From Jeotgalicoccus halotolerans (lineage in GTDB: Bacteria > Bacillota > Bacilli > Staphylococcales > Salinicoccaceae): a DNA stretch of 64,000 nucleotides. The stretch covers positions 16,487 through 80,486 of the forward strand of contig NZ_QUMW01000001.1 of assembly GCF_003387165.1 (NCBI RefSeq). The letters are read 5' to 3'. Below the pieces are notes generated by a model, which was not told the DNA's origin, made no database searches, and worked only from the letters and a program-made list of their open reading frames with translations. A program made the translations under genes and the position numbers. Shown here piece by piece: positions 1 to 8,080 of this stretch. The stretch's first letter is position 1. Each line of letters opens with the position of its first letter.

Positions 1-35
1 ATATATTCACTTTTCAATTCCTTAGCTGATAACAT
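1..35 (-). CDS. N-terminal start of a gene that leaves the window
   Basis: Only the first 11 codons of a leftward gene are present, starting at an ATG and reading MLSAKELKSEY before the window edge. A strong ribosome binding site (GAGGAGGGG) lies just upstream, so the start is credible. It follows the gene ending at position 51 by 15 bases on the same strand, so the two probably form an operon. The product cannot be identified from so few residues. Confidence 0.6.
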   Translation of the reverse strand, partial: MLSAKELKSEY

Positions 36-50
36 CAAAACCCCTCCTCT

Positions 51-491
51 TTAGATATGCTTTATATTAGTATAATCTAAAAAAGAATCAGCTGCATAAT
101 AAAGGTTACTAATATTAGGAAAATATTTTAAATCTATTGGATGTGCATAGCTGTCTTTTGGATTATAAATATTATTATATATATGTAGATGACTATTAGG
201 TGCTACAGTACCATCTGGGTTTCTATGCGCACCACCTTTAACGTCTAAACGTACTAAACAATCATGGGTATCGCTAAATCTCAAATCTAAGGAAAAACGT
301 TCAGGTTCTCTGTTTCCGCGATGTATGCTGAGTTTAAAGTTAATATTGTTTATATCACTTACAAGCATATTTCTCGACTTTATTTTCCCGAACGGGGTAT
401 TCAACGTGTTTATATCAAAGTGAGACAGCATATTTTTAAGTTCTTCGATAATTATATCGACCTGCTGATTAGTTAAATCACGAATCTCCAC
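51..491 (-). CDS. Hypothetical protein resembling the DUF6978 family
   Basis: This 146-residue soluble protein starts at GTG, with GAGGAGG six bases upstream. It has no signal peptide or membrane segment. The middle contains a block with RFSLDLRFSDT, then LVRLDVKGG, then an NPDG turn followed by HLHIYN; this order (strand, NPDG, H-x-H) is what I remember of DUF6978 proteins, which have no established role and often occur beside regulators or toxin-antitoxin-like genes. The partner gene at the window edge is very close, so the two are probably cotranscribed. I assign no function; the family call is from memory and unverified. Confidence 0.6.
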   Translation of the reverse strand: MEIRDLTNQQVDIIIEELKNMLSHFDINTLNTPFGKIKSRNMLVSDINNINFKLSIHRGNREPERFSLDLRFSDTHDCLVRLDVKGGAHRNPDGTVAPNSHLHIYNNIYNPKDSYAHPIDLKYFPNISNLYYAADSFLDYTNIKHI

Positions 492-693
492 TTAAATCCT
501 CCTCGTTCAATAATTTTAAAGACTGGTAATTATTTTTCATCTGACTTTATTATCTCATTACTTCCATGTGCAAGCATCTTTAATCCTGTTAAATGTTTCA
601 GAATGTTATTTAATTTATAAATGACGGTAATGTGGACTAGATTATACAAATTTATTTTGCTCAAATTTTTTCCTCTAAGAAAATTTCTTAACC

Positions 694-718
694 GTGTCAT
701 ATTTCTAATTAAGGGTAT
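694..718 (+). promoter_or_regulatory. Possible sigma-B promoter of the TspO gene
   Basis: GTGTCA (694-699) and GGGTAT (713-718) are separated by 13 bases. The second element matches the sigma-B -10 consensus exactly; the first matches GTTTAA at four of six positions. Distance to the TspO start at 749 fits a short leader. This is a motif match only. Confidence 0.35.
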
Positions 719-748
719 ATATGACTAATGGTTAAAGGAGGATTTTTA

Positions 749-1237
749 ATGAACAAGCTGGAACGTATTACTGATATTGCTTTACCGGTTATAGGCGGCA
801 GTGTTGTAGGTTTGCTTTCGACCCAAAATGCAAAAAAGGATTATCAGGACTTTAAACAGCCTGCGTTTTCACCGCCGAAAGAAGCGTTTGGTATTGTATG
901 GCCGATTCTTTATACAACGATGGGTATTGCCCGTACGATTACTAAATCATCACGAAAAGATTCTTCGAAAAATGCCTATTTGTATAACTCGCAGCTCGGG
1001 TTGAATTACTTATGGAGCATCCTGTACTTCCGTTTTAAACTGAGAGGAACAGCGTTAATTGAAAGCTATGCCTTATTTGCGAGCGTCTTACTGACAACTG
1101 TTGCATTTTATAAGACGAATAAATTCGCAGGCTTGTTATTGGTACCGTATGTAGCTTGGACAGCTTATGCAACTTACCTTAATGCGGGATTTGTTGCATT
1201 GAATCAAGATAAAGAAGAGTACGCAGAGGATATTTAA
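749..1237 (+). CDS. tspO: TspO/MBR family membrane protein
   Basis: A 162-residue membrane protein of the TspO/MBR (tryptophan-rich sensory protein) family, which binds porphyrins and related tetrapyrroles in the membrane. The recognisable block near residues 35-65 reads QPAFSPPKEAFGIVWPILYT followed by a MGIA turn, matching the family signature around helix 1-2. About five hydrophobic helices are present, as expected. I place the start at 749, where AAAGGAGG lies eight bases upstream; an in-frame ATG at 728 lacks such a site and would start inside the leader. It is a lone gene with a possible stress promoter. The family is established; its ligand here is not known. Confidence 0.85.
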   Translation: MNKLERITDIALPVIGGSVVGLLSTQNAKKDYQDFKQPAFSPPKEAFGIVWPILYTTMGIARTITKSSRKDSSKNAYLYNSQLGLNYLWSILYFRFKLRGTALIESYALFASVLLTTVAFYKTNKFAGLLLVPYVAWTAYATYLNAGFVALNQDKEEYAEDI

Positions 1238-1341
1238 TAATAAAAAAGGACAGCGCTTCATTGTATTTAAGAAGTGCTGTATTTTATAAATAAATTACTT
1301 ACATATCAATTATTGAAGAGTCTTTAAAGGAGAGGGAATTG

Positions 1342-1620
1342 ATGAGTAAAGTTTTATTCTATCTGTCGATATTAAATTTATTGTACTTTGTCATGACATT
1401 TTTTATTCATGATTCAACTAATCCTTTTACTGTACCTCTGTTTGGACCTCCGATAGTTGCATTCTTTCTGCTCATTTTGGTAGTTATATACTTACTGTAT
1501 AAACTCGCATTTGAAGTTGAACGTGATGATGAGTTAGTAATTTCTGGTGAGGTAAAATATGCGATAGGTATAAACGGTGTATTATTTCTCTTAGGAAATT
1601 TATTCTTTTTCTTCTTATAA
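1342..1620 (+). CDS. Small membrane protein, unknown function
   Basis: A 92-residue protein with three hydrophobic segments (about residues 5-24, 33-55 and 72-91) and a short charged stretch (EVERDDELV) between the second and third. ATG at 1342 has AAAGGAGAGGG upstream; a TTG directly before it is less likely. I recognise no family. It is the first of a series of very small membrane proteins in this part of the window. Confidence 0.65.
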   Translation: MSKVLFYLSILNLLYFVMTFFIHDSTNPFTVPLFGPPIVAFFLLILVVIYLLYKLAFEVERDDELVISGEVKYAIGINGVLFLLGNLFFFFL

Positions 1621-1649
1621 ATACAAAAAGAGACTTAATCAGACTACCT

Positions 1650-1823
1650 TTATTTTAAAAACTTTTCATTCATATATAGTCCGGAAATACCGGACTGGAA
1701 CATTATAGTGAAAATTATAAATGGAAATAGACTATCATATAAATCAAATGAAACTACTATCACAACAGTGGCAACAAGCCACACTAGAAAAGTAACTGCC
1801 AATATCTTTCTTATTTTCTCCAT
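1650..1823 (-). CDS. Very small membrane protein, unknown function
   Basis: A 57-residue protein with two predicted membrane segments, starting MEKIRK. The ribosome binding site is weak, and a TTG six codons upstream is an alternative start. It lies downstream of and on the same strand as the membrane protein ending at 1868, so it may be the last gene of that leftward cluster. No family was recognised, and the coding call rests mainly on hydrophobicity and position. Confidence 0.4.
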   Translation of the reverse strand: MEKIRKILAVTFLVWLVATVVIVVSFDLYDSLFPFIIFTIMFQSGISGLYMNEKFLK

Positions 1824-1867
1824 ATTCAACAAAGTGACCAACCGTACTTATTTTTATATTTATCTTT

Positions 1868-2170
1868 TTAAGACTCAGTTGAATCTGGATTTTTACGGGT
1901 TTTGAAAAAGATAATCGGAGCAAGCGCAAACATTACTATATACATAGTTTTATTGGATAAAAATTTTAATTTATTTATTACTTTATTTTCCGTGAGCGCT
2001 ATAAAAGGAAACAGAATCATGCAAAAAGAAAAATAAATTGTCAGTATCAGATACGGAAACTCAAGTACATCTCCATTTGTAAAATGGTTTATGACATAGA
2101 TGTAAAATCCAAAAACAGCCAAGCCGATTATAAATGATAAAATTTTGAAAAAAATGTTACTGAAACTCAT
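1868..2170 (-). CDS. Small membrane protein, paralogue of the gene at 13503-13802
   Basis: A 100-residue protein with three to four hydrophobic segments and a basic tail (FKTRKNP). The start has AAGGAG nine bases upstream. It is clearly related to the 99-residue protein encoded at 13503-13802: both have LSFIIG near the start, a FxFYIxxI helix, an LEFPYxLLxIYF block, then FP and a conserved end helix. The family itself is unknown to me. It lies in a leftward run of small genes (2734 to 1650). The paralogue pair sits 11 kb apart with different neighbours, which suggests duplication and scattering rather than a simple tandem copy. Confidence 0.7.
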   Translation of the reverse strand: MSFSNIFFKILSFIIGLAVFGFYIYVINHFTNGDVLEFPYLILTIYFSFCMILFPFIALTENKVINKLKFLSNKTMYIVMFALAPIIFFKTRKNPDSTES

Positions 2171-2189
2171 GAAAAATACTCCTTACTAA

Positions 2190-2528
2190 TTAATGATACG
2201 ATTTAAGTATTTCCTTACTTTTATCAACCAGCATTTCTGATGTTATAAAAGATTTTAAAATAGATATGATGTTATTTTTTCTGAACACTGGATTGATTTC
2301 TAAAGCATCTTCTTCCAGTTTATAATTGCTGCCGTCATAATTCTGAACAAGCTCGGTAAAGCCTCTTAAGTCAACTTTAGATAGATCAAACATAACTACA
2401 GTCTCATGAATAGTCGGCTGCTGCATCTGCTCATCATGTAATGAACCAATAAGTGTCAGCAAATTTGTATTATGAAATTTTAATTTTTCTATTTCAGCAA
2501 CTAATTTTTCGTATTCATTGTTAATCAA
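2190..2528 (-). CDS. Hypothetical cytoplasmic protein with N-terminal coiled coil
   Basis: A 112-residue soluble protein. The first 30 residues (YEKLVAEIEKLKFHN) have heptad-like spacing and could form a coiled coil; the rest is mixed. It starts at TTG with AGAGGA upstream and begins five bases after the end of the small membrane gene at 2534-2734, suggesting translational coupling. No family was recognised. Confidence 0.55.
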   Translation of the reverse strand: MINNEYEKLVAEIEKLKFHNTNLLTLIGSLHDEQMQQPTIHETVVMFDLSKVDLRGFTELVQNYDGSNYKLEEDALEINPVFRKNNIISILKSFITSEMLVDKSKEILKSYH

Positions 2529-2533
2529 TTTAA

Positions 2534-2734
2534 TTATCCTCTCTTACTTCCCATATTAGACTTTTGTTGTTTCTTACGCTCCTTTTCCATTAGTATACCG
2601 ATACTCATCAAAATGAAAACTCCAAAAATAGAGAGAATAGCCGTATCTCCACGGTTGAAAATACTTAAAGAAACTACCAGTATTATTCCGAGTATAAGTA
2701 GGATTCTTAAAAGTTTTAGTTTAATAGTAATCAT
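2534..2734 (-). CDS. Very small membrane protein, unknown function
   Basis: A 66-residue protein with two hydrophobic segments (about 8-26 and 31-48) followed by a strongly basic tail (KERKKQQKS). This pattern puts the tail in the cytoplasm by the positive-inside rule. The ribosome binding site (GAGAG) is modest. It is the first gene of the leftward run ending at 1650. Function unknown. Confidence 0.5.
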   Translation of the reverse strand: MITIKLKLLRILLILGIILVVSLSIFNRGDTAILSIFGVFILMSIGILMEKERKKQQKSNMGSKRG

Positions 2735-2925
2735 CTGCTCTCATAAAAAATAAAATGATTGATTCAAGAGTTAATAAAGCACAGCTAATATTTTTAAATC
2801 ATACTAAAGCATAACAGACTGAATAGTAATATTTAATACGGCTAAATATTTTTCTTATTTTAAAATGTATTAGTGGGGTAGTAGAACAATGATTATTGTT
2901 TACAAACTCATCCTTGAATAAAGAA

Positions 2926-2955
2926 TCCTCCAATCTGTTATTTAAGATTGGAGGA
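2926..2955. terminator. Perfect 11-bp hairpin, possible terminator
   Basis: TCCTCCAATCT at 2926-2936 is the exact reverse complement of 2945-2955, with an 8-base loop. T-rich sequence on either side is short, so termination efficiency is uncertain. It lies between two leftward transcription units. Confidence 0.45.
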
Positions 2956-3063
2956 CTTTCTATATGATTATCATTTTTCATCATACATACCTTTGAGAAT
3001 AAAGTATGCAGATATCATCGTTAAGATTCCTACTAGGGTAGCATCACAATAATTCTTCCTGTC

Positions 3064-3099
3064 AAAATAAAAACCTAAACAAGTCGTTCTGTTTAGGTT
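3064..3099 (-). terminator. Rho-independent terminator of the GrpB-family gene
   Basis: A 10-bp stem (3072-3081 with 3090-3099) is followed on the minus strand by TTTATTTT. It overlaps the stop codon of the gene that it ends. Confidence 0.75.
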
Positions 3100-3617
3100 C
3101 ATTTAGATTCTTCAAATTCTTTAAGGATATTGGTAATAAAATCAGTTTTCATATCTGCATACTTATGTTTATCATTTGTATTGGTTGCAGCAAGTTTTAA
3201 TTTTAAACTTTCATATTCGTTTTTTCTAGTCGAATCTGTACGTAATATATCTCTGAATTTAAGCTGTTGTTCTAAATAGAGACTGCCTTTTTCGAACAAA
3301 TGTATTTGATGTGTTCGAGGATTCCCTTTTATGAAATAATATCTGTCAGGCAGAATATCATTTCCTATACTTATATAATCTAATTGTTTTAGTTTATCGA
3401 TATATTTATTAATGTCACTAAAACTGTCTATCTCTATAGCAATATCTAAAATAGGTTTAGCTTTTAGATTTTTAACACTCGTACTGCCGATATGATGAAC
3501 CTCAATATTATCGTTTTTGAACAACTCAAATATTTTTTGTTTCTCTCTGTCGAATAATATTTCCCATTCTTTATCCCAATCTACAAGAAATACCTGACCT
3601 TTTGGTAGACCAAGCAT
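3099..3617 (-). CDS. GrpB/UPF0157 family nucleotidyltransferase-fold protein
   Basis: A 172-residue member of the GrpB (UPF0157) family, which has a nucleotidyltransferase fold; the physiological substrate is not established. Visible family marks are HHIGSTSV near residue 42, the AKPILDIAIE strand with the acidic metal site, RYYFIKGNPRTHQIHLFE near residue 100, and a C-terminal FRDILR helix. The start is taken at 3617, where GAGGAGTG lies five bases upstream; an ATG five codons earlier has no such site. A decayed GrpB-type fragment lies at 6664-6885. Confidence 0.85.
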   Translation of the reverse strand: MLGLPKGQVFLVDWDKEWEILFDREKQKIFELFKNDNIEVHHIGSTSVKNLKAKPILDIAIEIDSFSDINKYIDKLKQLDYISIGNDILPDRYYFIKGNPRTHQIHLFEKGSLYLEQQLKFRDILRTDSTRKNEYESLKLKLAATNTNDKHKYADMKTDFITNILKEFEESK

Positions 3618-3747
3618 GGTATCACTCCTCAATAAGCAATCATTGATTATTTATACTTCATCTATGTAATTAAACTGGGGGATGAATGAATTATAAATGG
3701 ATAAAATAATTCATATGAATATGTGTCAGTATTATCTATCTCAAATC

Positions 3748-4245
3748 TTATAATAGTTTCGCCATATAATACTCATCATATGCTATATCATTAATAATAA
3801 GTGACTTTTTCTTCGTGCCCTCTATCTCAAAACCGTGTTTTTTATATAATTTTACACCGGCTAGATTATCTTTTACTACGGTTAATTCTAATCTGGAAAG
3901 ATTATGTTTTTCTGCCCAGTTTGTAATATTGTTAAATAATTTTGAACCGATTCCTTTGCCTCTGTATTCACTCAGTATACCTATGACAAGTTCGGCAGTG
4001 TGTTGTGTTCTTTTGACAGTACCGCCAATTGCAATTATATAGCCAATTAATTTGTCCTTATCTTCTGCTACAAAGACAGTGGAGTTATCTTGTTTTTCAA
4101 ATCGTTCCAATGGCTTCTTTTGTTGCTCAGGAGTAGTTCGTCTTTCGCCACCCTCCATAAGCATGAAGTCAGCATGACTCTCAACTTTCTTTATTAAATC
4201 TGTAAAATTTTTTGCGTCATCAGTTCTGATTTCTCTGATTATCAA
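3748..4245 (-). CDS. GNAT family N-acetyltransferase
   Basis: A 165-residue GNAT acetyltransferase, transferring acetyl from acetyl-CoA to an unknown amine. The acetyl-CoA loop reads YRGKGIGSKL at about residues 94-103, after a beta strand AELVIGIL; a KLYKKHGFEIEG motif near 130 is typical of the C-terminal half. The start ATG overlaps the stop codon of the upstream hydrolase by four bases, so the two are translationally coupled. Together with the hydrolase and the APH-type kinase it forms a three-gene leftward operon. Confidence 0.85.
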   Translation of the reverse strand: MIIREIRTDDAKNFTDLIKKVESHADFMLMEGGERRTTPEQQKKPLERFEKQDNSTVFVAEDKDKLIGYIIAIGGTVKRTQHTAELVIGILSEYRGKGIGSKLFNNITNWAEKHNLSRLELTVVKDNLAGVKLYKKHGFEIEGTKKKSLIINDIAYDEYYMAKLL

Positions 4246-4979
4246 ATCTGTTCCTCCACTTCTTCTTGATTTAAACTATTGATAATAAACTTATCAACGA
4301 TTGAGTTATAAATCTCAGGCTGATCCAAATGAACAGTGTGGCCAGCGAATGGGATAATTGAAACATGAACATTTTTGTTATTTTCCGGATACTTTAGAGT
4401 CCCCGCCGTTTCTCGGGGGTTGTTTTCTCCGACAATATATAAAATAGGAAAGTTTAAGGCTGATAAATCAACAGTTTGACTGAATGGATACCAATCTGGT
4501 TCCTCTGTTAATTTTAGAAGTTTTCTCCAATCATCTTTGTGTATGGTGTCAAAATAATTTATTGCTTCAGAATTGTTTAATAAAGTTGAAGCAGATTCTT
4601 TATCTGTTTTATTTAAACTTTCCCAATCAGACGGCTTTTCTGACATAATGCCAGACAAAGTCAAAGTGATTATTTTTTCGGGATAAGTTTTAGCAAAAGT
4701 TAACCCGACAAGGGCACCTAACGAACATCCGGCAATATGTGCAGATTTAATCTCTAATTCTGCGAGTGTTTCAAATAAATCTGTTGCAGCATTGTGGAAG
4801 TAATTAGAGTAATCATTTGTAGCGGATTGACCGTGTCCTCTTAGATCCGGTAATATCACTTTATATTTTTTCTCAAAGTATTCTTTTTGTATACTAAGTT
4901 CAGTTTTTCCTGTCTGCAGACCTGTATGAAGAAAAACAAGAGCTTCTCCCGTTCCCGATACTTCTGTATGTAAAATCAT
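4242..4979 (-). CDS. Alpha/beta hydrolase
   Basis: A 245-residue alpha/beta-fold hydrolase. The oxyanion region is LVFLHTGLQTG, the nucleophile elbow is GCSLG near residue 88, and the catalytic histidine lies in FAGHTVHLDQPE near the end. The acid residue is probably around IVGENNP. The start is set at 4979, where AAAGGGG lies eight bases upstream. Substrate unknown; it could be an ester, lactone or C-C hydrolase. It lies between the APH-type kinase and the GNAT gene. Confidence 0.85.
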   Translation of the reverse strand: MILHTEVSGTGEALVFLHTGLQTGKTELSIQKEYFEKKYKVILPDLRGHGQSATNDYSNYFHNAATDLFETLAELEIKSAHIAGCSLGALVGLTFAKTYPEKIITLTLSGIMSEKPSDWESLNKTDKESASTLLNNSEAINYFDTIHKDDWRKLLKLTEEPDWYPFSQTVDLSALNFPILYIVGENNPRETAGTLKYPENNKNVHVSIIPFAGHTVHLDQPEIYNSIVDKFIINSLNQEEVEEQI

Positions 4980-5023
4980 AAAAGCATCCCCTTTGTAATA
5001 TGTATTACATTTAAAATGCATGC

Positions 5024-5806
5024 TTATTCTAATAAATCATAAAGTTCCTGTTCTGTTTTCAATTCATTCACAGCTAAAAAGATAAGTCCTCGAAGTTTCC
5101 ATTTCTTTCGCATAGTAGTTAAACGATTATATGCTTTGTCATCCTTGACTCCATAACCATACAGAAGATTCATAGTGTCGGTATTATTTAGATCTAACGA
5201 CTCTGTTAGTGCTGCAAGATCGAAAAAAGGATTGCCATATCTGACTTCTCCGAAATCAATAATATTGATTTTATATTCGTCCATCAATAAATTCCATACA
5301 CCTAAATCTCCGTGAATAATTGAAGAATTATCGGATGTATAATTTTTATAGTCTTTATACTTTTGTTCAATGAGCTTTTTGATGCCAGCAGACTTTATAA
5401 TATGGATTAACTGCTCTTCATTAAATCTGTCCGGTACGTCAGTTAATTTTAAGTTTGACAAGGCAGAATGCATAGTTTTTACAGCTTTACCAAGTTTAAA
5501 ATAGTCCAGGTCAGTTTTCTTAATATCTTGAGTGTCTATATAAGTCAATAAAATATAAAAAAGACCCCCATGTCTAAAGTAAATGCTGTTATTCACTGTA
5601 TAAAGAGGTCTCGCTGATAAATTCACTTTAGACAGAGTTTCCAGACAATAAAATTCATTTGTAGCACTTTGTTCATTCAAATGAGATTTCAATATGTATG
5701 AACCGGAATCACTAATTATTTTATATATATCAGAAGTTTGGCCATTTCCATGAGGTTGGAGACCTTCTATTTTAATTCCATATACTTCCTCGATGAATTC
5801 TTTCAT
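5024..5806 (-). CDS. Aminoglycoside phosphotransferase-fold small-molecule kinase
   Basis: A 260-residue kinase of the APH/choline kinase superfamily. The catalytic loop HGDLGVWNLL (about 165-174) contains the catalytic aspartate and metal asparagine, and IIDFGEVRYG (about 185-194) is the DFG-like metal motif. The N-terminal nucleotide-binding lobe has the lysine in YILKSH. Such proteins phosphorylate antibiotics, choline, sugars or homoserine; nothing visible identifies the substrate. It is the first gene of an operon with the hydrolase, 44 bases before that gene's chosen start. Confidence 0.8.
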   Translation of the reverse strand: MKEFIEEVYGIKIEGLQPHGNGQTSDIYKIISDSGSYILKSHLNEQSATNEFYCLETLSKVNLSARPLYTVNNSIYFRHGGLFYILLTYIDTQDIKKTDLDYFKLGKAVKTMHSALSNLKLTDVPDRFNEEQLIHIIKSAGIKKLIEQKYKDYKNYTSDNSSIIHGDLGVWNLLMDEYKINIIDFGEVRYGNPFFDLAALTESLDLNNTDTMNLLYGYGVKDDKAYNRLTTMRKKWKLRGLIFLAVNELKTEQELYDLLE

Positions 5807-5888
5807 AGCTTCCTCCTGCTATAAATTATTTTTCTTCCGGTTCAATGTGACTCATATAAATATTTGCTTTCTGCTCCCTGTCAAATCC

Positions 5889-6503
5889 CTATCTCTTTCT
5901 CGCAATTAAGTTGATATGCAAGGCAGACGGATAATCTATTTTATCAACTGTTAAGCCTGCATCTTCAGCGTATTGGCGGAGTTCATACTCGAAAGGGTAT
6001 TGTTCTGAATCATCCCATTCTTCTCTGTATTTTTCTTTAGCGTCATCCATATCGCTTTTATTATTAAAGCCAATATCTAACAAATTCAAGGTGCCGCCTT
6101 GTTTTAATAATCTGCTGACTTCTTTGAGTGCATCTTCTCTTTTCGATAAAGACACTTCATGGAAGCTGAAGCTCGATGTGATTAAGTCAAAATAATCACT
6201 TTCAAATGGAATATTATTAAAATCTCCTGTTTCCACTTTAATAGATGGAAACTTCTTTTTAGCCTCTTCAAGCATTTTCGGTGAGATATCAACCCCGTAT
6301 ACATTTTTGGCATCTTTAATATATTCAGCAATGAAATTTCCTGTACCGATGCCAATGTCTAAAACATTTCCAGCTGCTTCAGGGTAATTCTTATATGCTT
6401 TTTTTATGCTGTGACGATAACCGGTTAAAGGACCGCCGATGTCATCAATTTCTTCATCATAAGTCCCTGCCCAGTCGTCAAAGAGTTCTGTAATGCTTCT
6501 CAA
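5889..6503 (-). CDS. Class I SAM-dependent methyltransferase (YrrT-like)
   Basis: A 204-residue methyltransferase. The SAM-binding motif I is VLDIGIGTGNF at about 48-58, motif II acid is GVDISPKML, and motif IV is YFDLITSSFSFHEV. The N-terminus FDDWAGTYDEE resembles YrrT/YqeM type enzymes. I choose a TTG start at 6503 because AAAGGGGTGG is placed six bases before it; the longer reading from 6548 adds residues not typical of the family. Substrate unknown. It is a single gene, with a 300-base gap on its upstream side that holds the GrpB remnant. Confidence 0.8.
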   Translation of the reverse strand: MRSITELFDDWAGTYDEEIDDIGGPLTGYRHSIKKAYKNYPEAAGNVLDIGIGTGNFIAEYIKDAKNVYGVDISPKMLEEAKKKFPSIKVETGDFNNIPFESDYFDLITSSFSFHEVSLSKREDALKEVSRLLKQGGTLNLLDIGFNNKSDMDDAKEKYREEWDDSEQYPFEYELRQYAEDAGLTVDKIDYPSALHINLIARKR

Positions 6504-6663
6504 AAAATCCACCCCTTTTTCCTGAGTACGTTTAAAACGTAACACCAATTTTCCTTACATCCATTATAGCAAAGTATTTTTTGAATTTTAAGACTATGAA
6601 GCATGGCCTTAGATTTATATACTGGTTAATAAGAGAGATTGTTCTGGCAAAATTTAAGGATGA

Positions 6664-6885
6664 TTCTTATCAGGTAAAAACTCGTTTATCCACCTGGTTG
6701 AGTATCAGAAGCCATTGTGGAAGAATCTTATATTTTTTAGGGATTATTTAAATAATAATGAATATTCACGTCATCGGTATTTAAATATTAAAGAGGAGTT
6801 TCTAAGAAGCAATTCTGAGGGGATAAGGGAATACACAGATTATAAAGAAGCATTTGTTAAAGAAATAATCGATAAAAGAACTTAA
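6664..6885 (+). pseudogene. C-terminal remnant of a GrpB-family gene
   Basis: An open frame without a start codon encodes 73 residues whose middle reads IHLVEYQKPLW and then FFRDYLNNNEY, matching the conserved C-terminal half of GrpB/UPF0157 proteins (H-LVE followed by FRDYL). The N-terminal half with the HIGSTS motif is missing. It is on the opposite strand to the intact GrpB gene at 3099-3617 and not a close copy, so it is a decayed separate member, not a recent duplication. Confidence 0.65.
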
Positions 6886-6926
6886 ACACATCGGGAATAT
6901 AGAAAATTTTATTTGGGGGACTGCTC

Positions 6927-7604
6927 ATGAAAAGAGTACTGGCTATTAGTGATATTCATGGAGAGTTAGAACTTTTTGACAGCTTGCTGGAAAAGGTGAA
7001 CTACGATGCAGACGAGGATCAGTTAATTCTCTTAGGAGATTATGTTGACAGGGGCCCAAACTCTAAAGGGGTATTAAATAGAGTGAGTGAATTAAAGAGA
7101 AATGGTGCCATTGTCTTGAGAGGTAATCATGACGAGATGATGCTGAATGCTGTGAACGGAGTACCTGAAGCTCTGGAACGCTGGGAAAGAAACGGTGCGC
7201 TTATGACACTCAAAAGTTATGATTCGTCTATAGAGAGTGTAACTTTGTCAGCTGGAGCTGAATTTGAGAAACATATCTCTCTTATAAGGGAGATGGATTA
7301 TTACTACGAAACAAAAGATTATATTTTTGTCCATGCAGGCGTCAGTCCGGATACACCTGTTCAGAAAACTGATCCGCATACCTTCCTATGGATTAGAGAA
7401 TTATTTTATGAAAAATACTCAGGGGACAAAACTGTGATTTTTGGTCATACACCAACATCAGTCATCCGGCAGGAAAAGAATCATGATATTTATTTTGGAG
7501 AAAATAATATTATCGGTATTGATGGAGCAGCGACCTATGGCGGGCAGCTCAATTGTCTGGAATTGCCTGGTAAGAAAACGTACTCTGTGGCGAAAGGGGT
7601 GTAA
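6927..7604 (+). CDS. PPP-family metallophosphoesterase (protein phosphatase or ApaH/PrpE-like)
   Basis: A 225-residue calcineurin-type phosphoesterase with the full PPP motif set: ISDIHG (7-12), GDYVDRG (39-45), RGNHDEMM (68-75), HAGVSPD (about 137-143) and GHTP (about 172-175). These residues bind two metal ions. Members act as Ser/Thr protein phosphatases or as diadenosine tetraphosphatases (PrpE, ApaH); sequence alone does not decide. The start ATG follows a purine-rich GGGGGA. The next gene starts three bases after its stop, so an operon with the GNAT gene and the anchored protein is likely. Confidence 0.85.
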   Translation: MKRVLAISDIHGELELFDSLLEKVNYDADEDQLILLGDYVDRGPNSKGVLNRVSELKRNGAIVLRGNHDEMMLNAVNGVPEALERWERNGALMTLKSYDSSIESVTLSAGAEFEKHISLIREMDYYYETKDYIFVHAGVSPDTPVQKTDPHTFLWIRELFYEKYSGDKTVIFGHTPTSVIRQEKNHDIYFGENNIIGIDGAATYGGQLNCLELPGKKTYSVAKGV

Positions 7605-7606
7605 TT

Positions 7607-8065
7607 GTGACCTGTATTCGAATTAAAGAAATAGATGCTAATAATATAAATGAAGTAAGAAAAATCAGCGTAAAAAAGTATCAAAGGTTTTTCATCGAAA
7701 CGGTGGATGAATGTCTGGAAGAAGCGGCAATCTATAAACAATGGTGTCCTGTTGCCATTTATGATTATGATGAAATAGTCGGTTTTGCCATGTATGGTGC
7801 TTTCGGTAAAAACCCTGATACGTGGATAGACAGAATTATTATAGATGAGAAATATCAGGGCAAAGGTTTCGGAAAGCTTGCTATGAAAGAGTTAATCAAG
7901 ATTGTTACAGAAAAATATAATGTAATTACAGTTTATCTGAGTTTTGTGGAAGGTAATGATGTTGCTCGTAAGTTGTATGAAAATCTGGGATTTAACTTTA
8001 CAGGTGATTATGACCCTGAAGGTGAACTAATTTATAAGTTTAACTTAACAGAGGATTTCAAATAA
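7607..8065 (+). CDS. GNAT family N-acetyltransferase (diamine/polyamine acetyltransferase-like)
   Basis: A 152-residue GNAT protein with the acetyl-CoA loop YQGKGFGKLAMKEL around 84-97 and the C-terminal ARKLYENLGF motif. The order IDRIIIDEKYQGKGFGK resembles BltD/SpeG-type polyamine acetyltransferases, but the substrate is inferred. It starts at GTG with AAAGGGG seven bases upstream, inside the end of the phosphatase gene. Confidence 0.8.
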   Translation: MTCIRIKEIDANNINEVRKISVKKYQRFFIETVDECLEEAAIYKQWCPVAIYDYDEIVGFAMYGAFGKNPDTWIDRIIIDEKYQGKGFGKLAMKELIKIVTEKYNVITVYLSFVEGNDVARKLYENLGFNFTGDYDPEGELIYKFNLTEDFK

Positions 8066-8080
8066 AAGAGTGGAGCTATA

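Noticed and set aside
1744..1929. Minus-strand frame overlapping two small membrane genes
   Set aside because: It overlaps the genes at 1650-1823 and 1868-2170 in another frame and has no start signal.
2799..2984. A 61-residue minus-strand frame
   Set aside because: No ribosome binding site, unusual composition, and it contains a perfect 11-bp hairpin, so it is more likely intergenic.
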